From Pelagihabitans sp963710535 (GTDB lineage: Bacteria > Bacteroidota > Bacteroidia > Flavobacteriales > Flavobacteriaceae), in assembly GCA_963710535.1 (NCBI GenBank), contig CAVQAW010000007.1, positions 248,001 through 312,000 on the forward strand: 64,000 bases of DNA, in the 5' to 3' direction. Both the position numbers and the translations under genes were made by a program. The notes below the pieces were generated by a model, which had not been told where the DNA came from, made no database searches, and was given only the letters and a program-made list of their open reading frames with translations. This document shows positions 61,595 to 64,000 of this stretch, one piece after another (position 1 is the first letter of the stretch; each line of letters begins with the position of its first letter).

Positions 61595-63679
61595 ATGATC
61601 AAATCAAAAAACCAGTACATCAATCGGGAAATCAGTTGGTTGAAATTTAATGAGCGTGTTTTGCAGGAATGTGCCGATAAACAGGTGCCCCTTATTGAGC
61701 GACTCCGATTTTTAGGTATTTTTTCGAACAATTTGGATGAATTTTTTAAGGTAAGATATGCTACGGTCAAGCGAATTTTCGAAGCGGGAAAATCCGGGAA
61801 AAGCGTTTTGGGCGGGGAAACGGCCAAAGAGCTGTTGGCCGAAATCACGGATTTCGTGATCAAACAGCAATCCAAAAGCCTTAAAATATTGGCAGGTATC
61901 GAAAAGGAACTGGAGGCACAGAATATTTTCATCGTACAGGAAACCGAACTTTCTGAAAAACAGGGCATTTTTGTGAAAGACTACTTCCAGAAAAAAGTGA
62001 GTCCCCTATTGATGATCATCATATTGAACGAACTCACTCAGTTCCCTACCCTTAAAGACACGGCTGCTTACCTAGCTGTCAAAATGTTGTTAAAACACGA
62101 TGGCAGGGCCCAGGACAAAGGAATTAAAGACCATAAGCGATATGCCTTGATAGAAATCCCCAAAGGCATCAATCGTTTTGTAGTACTTCCCAAAGAGGGC
62201 AATAAAAATTTTATTATCATGGTCGATGACATGATAAGATATTGTCTAGAAAGTATCTTTACCATGTTCGAATACCAAACGATTTCGGCCCATATGGTAA
62301 AAATTACCCGGGATGCGGAACTCGATATGGACAATGACCTCAGCAAGAGTTTTATTGAAAAAATTTCCAGTTCGGTGCAGGGTCGTAAAATCGGAGATCC
62401 GGTGCGCTTCGTTTTCGACAAAGGTATTGGGAAAGACACGCTTGCCTTTTTAAGGACCAAGATGAACATCGACGATACCGATAGTGTAATTCCTGGAGGA
62501 AGATACCATAACAGAAGGGATTATATGGGCTTCCCAAGTCTTGGAAGAGAGGATTTACTCTACGAAAAAATAATTCCCTTGCCCGTGAAAGGCATATCGA
62601 TGGAAGGAAGTTTGTTGGATCAGATAGGCAAAAAGGATTTTTTGCAATATACCCCTTACCACACCTTTTCTTATATCATAAAATTTTTAAAGGAAGCTGC
62701 CTTGGACCCAAGCGTCAAGAGCATCAAAATTACGGTCTACCGTTTGGCCAATAATTCGCAGGTAGCTGCCTCTTTGATCAATGCCGTAAAAAACGGAAAA
62801 CAGGTAACGGTGCAGATCGAGTTACAGGCACGCTTCGATGAAGAAGCCAATATTCAATATGCGGAACAATTGCAGGCCGAAGGCGTTAAGCTCATCTTTG
62901 GCGTACCGGGCTTGAAAGTCCATAGCAAGATCTGTGTGGTGGAGCGTGAAGAAGAAACCGGGTTAAAACGGTACGGATTCATCAGTACGGGCAACTTTAA
63001 CGAGTCTACCGCCAAAATCTATACCGATTATACCTTGTTTACGGCGAATGAGCCGATCTTGAAGGAACTCAATAAAATATTCGACTTTTTTGAAACCACT
63101 TATAAAATCAATAAATACAAACATTTGGTGGTCTCACCACACTATACCCAGAGTGTTTTCGAAAAATTGATCGATAATGAGATTTCCAACGCCATTGTAG
63201 GCAAGCAGGCCTACATCAAGATAAAAATGAACAGCTTCACTTCCTACAAAATGGTCGACAAGCTTTATGAGGCCAGCAGGGCAGGGGTGAAGATACAGTT
63301 GATTATCCGGGGTATTTGCTGTTTGGTGCCAGGGGTAAAGGGGATGAGCGAGAACATCGAAGCGATCAGCGTGGTGGATAAATTTCTGGAACATTCAAGG
63401 CTGTTTGTTTTTTGCAATGAAGGTGACGCAAAAATTTATATTTCCTCTGCCGATTGGATGACAAGAAATTTGGATTATCGGGTAGAAGTGGGTTGTCCGA
63501 TCTATGATGAGGATATCAAGCGCGAATTGCTCGACACCTTTGATATTTCATGGAAAGACAATGTCAAGGCCCGAATTTTTAATGTAAACCAAGACAATGC
63601 CTATCGCAGGAACCGTAACGGAAAATTGCGCTCCCAGTTTGTGAAGTATGATTATTATTTGAACAAACTAAAAGGGTAG
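61595..63679 (+). CDS. ppk1: Polyphosphate kinase 1
   Basis: Ppk1 reversibly polymerises the gamma-phosphate of ATP into polyphosphate. The 694-residue protein starts with the family's INREISWLKFNERVL and SNNLDEFFKVR (N domain). The autophosphorylated His is in KVHSKICVV (about 443), with the second catalytic His in LEHSRLFVF (about 599). The segments FLKEAALDPSVKSIKITVYR and DWMTRNLDYRVEV are also standard. It is coupled to the SixA-like gene and convergent with miaE. Confidence 0.96.
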   Translation: MIKSKNQYINREISWLKFNERVLQECADKQVPLIERLRFLGIFSNNLDEFFKVRYATVKRIFEAGKSGKSVLGGETAKELLAEITDFVIKQQSKSLKILAGIEKELEAQNIFIVQETELSEKQGIFVKDYFQKKVSPLLMIIILNELTQFPTLKDTAAYLAVKMLLKHDGRAQDKGIKDHKRYALIEIPKGINRFVVLPKEGNKNFIIMVDDMIRYCLESIFTMFEYQTISAHMVKITRDAELDMDNDLSKSFIEKISSSVQGRKIGDPVRFVFDKGIGKDTLAFLRTKMNIDDTDSVIPGGRYHNRRDYMGFPSLGREDLLYEKIIPLPVKGISMEGSLLDQIGKKDFLQYTPYHTFSYIIKFLKEAALDPSVKSIKITVYRLANNSQVAASLINAVKNGKQVTVQIELQARFDEEANIQYAEQLQAEGVKLIFGVPGLKVHSKICVVEREEETGLKRYGFISTGNFNESTAKIYTDYTLFTANEPILKELNKIFDFFETTYKINKYKHLVVSPHYTQSVFEKLIDNEISNAIVGKQAYIKIKMNSFTSYKMVDKLYEASRAGVKIQLIIRGICCLVPGVKGMSENIEAISVVDKFLEHSRLFVFCNEGDAKIYISSADWMTRNLDYRVEVGCPIYDEDIKRELLDTFDISWKDNVKARIFNVNQDNAYRRNRNGKLRSQFVKYDYYLNKLKG

Positions 63680-63689
63680 TCTTACAGGC

Positions 63690-64000
63690 TCAGCCATGGA
63701 TGGTTTCTTTGGTGCCCAAGCTTTTCATGATTTCTGCCTCGTATTCCAGTAATTGCTCCCATTTTTCGTCCACGATATGACGTGCTCCGTATTTTCGGGC
63801 AAACTTGAGGAACATGGTATAATGTCCGGCCTCGCTTACCATCAGCTGGCGGTAAAATTCCGATAGCGATTTATCTTGCAATTGTTCGGATAACAACCGG
63901 AAGCGTTCACAACTTCTCGCTTCTATCAACGCGGCGTATAGCAACCGATGCACCAACTGGGTGGTTCTACTACCCCCTTTTGGGAAGAAATTGGTCAGGG
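63690..64000 (-). CDS. miaE: tRNA-(ms2io6A)-hydroxylase, partial
   Basis: MiaE hydroxylates the isopentenyl side chain of ms2i6A37 in tRNA with a di-iron centre of the ferritin-like fold. Only the C-terminal portion, about 103 residues, is inside the window; the reading frame stays open past base 64000. Seen: the ALIEARSCERF helix with an iron-ligand Glu, SEAGHYTMFLKFAR with the ExxH pair, and the conserved VHRLL. It is convergent with ppk1 with a ten-base gap. Confidence 0.88.
   Translation of the reverse strand, partial: LTNFFPKGGSRTTQLVHRLLYAALIEARSCERFRLLSEQLQDKSLSEFYRQLMVSEAGHYTMFLKFARKYGARHIVDEKWEQLLEYEAEIMKSLGTKETIHG

Noticed and set aside
1..64000. tRNA, rRNA, insertion sequences, prophage or restriction genes
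   Set aside because: None was recognised on either strand by reading. A covariance-model search for small RNAs could not be run.

Overview
The window is chromosomal DNA from a bacterium of the Bacteroidota, almost certainly a marine Flavobacteriaceae member. The grounds are the -7 promoter element TAnnTTTG in front of several genes, a type IX secretion (T9SS) C-terminal sorting domain, the Bacteroidota-restricted families DUF5606 and DUF5916, many lipoproteins, and the overall protein similarity. No tRNA, rRNA, CRISPR array, insertion sequence or prophage gene was recognised.

Layout. 0-3.4 kb: four glycosyltransferases of the envelope-glycan type; the first two (1-1665, minus) are broken by five single-base frameshifts, all at short homopolymers. 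3.5-5.9 kb: housekeeping genes dapD, ruvX, def and a DUF5606 gene. 6-29 kb: an accessory catabolic block of almost entirely exported proteins. It holds a TolB-propeller/amidohydrolase fusion; a minus-strand run aquaglyceroporin - esterase - SGNH hydrolase - GH20 hexosaminidase - S10 peptidase; a DUF5916 protein; and a long minus-strand run (29.0 to 17.5 kb) of a TolB-like lipoprotein, DUF3500, sugar isomerase, Nramp-like transporter, D-aminoacylase-like lipoprotein, SMP-30 lipoprotein, a 2Fe-2S/molybdopterin oxidoreductase pair and a serine hydrolase. 29.2-31.3 kb: mazG, a lipoprotein MsrB and a collagen-like lipoprotein. 31.4-39.5 kb: an alpha-glucan operon (GlgE, maltokinase, GlgB, GH31 alpha-glucosidase), then an M48 lipoprotein protease and a UMF1-type MFS transporter. 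41.8-44.8 kb: a four-gene minus-strand stress-type operon (ECF sigma factor, membrane anti-sigma candidate, two surface beta-repeat proteins).

The most striking object is at 44963-50702: a secreted galactose-oxidase-type radical copper oxidase with every catalytic residue recognisable, followed by a LamG domain, eleven Ig-like repeats and a T9SS tail. Eight of the repeats lie in a block of very high GC made of almost base-identical 273- and 270-bp units in an 816-bp higher-order array. A single extra G at about 48126 splits the reading frame just before the array.

51-64 kb returns to housekeeping: lon, cmk, a LysM protein, rpsA with a long leader, a pyrR-pyrB-(small protein)-DUF3291-rnz cluster, pdxH, a SixA-like phosphatase next to ppk1, and the edge of miaE.

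Working together: the 6-29 kb block and the copper oxidase look like outer-surface and periplasmic equipment for attacking glycans, peptides and modified amino acids. The glucan operon is storage metabolism, and the flanks are conserved core genes. The order def - DUF5606 at 5.9 kb and mazG at 29.2 kb suggests that the catabolic block may have been inserted into a core gene row; this is an inference.
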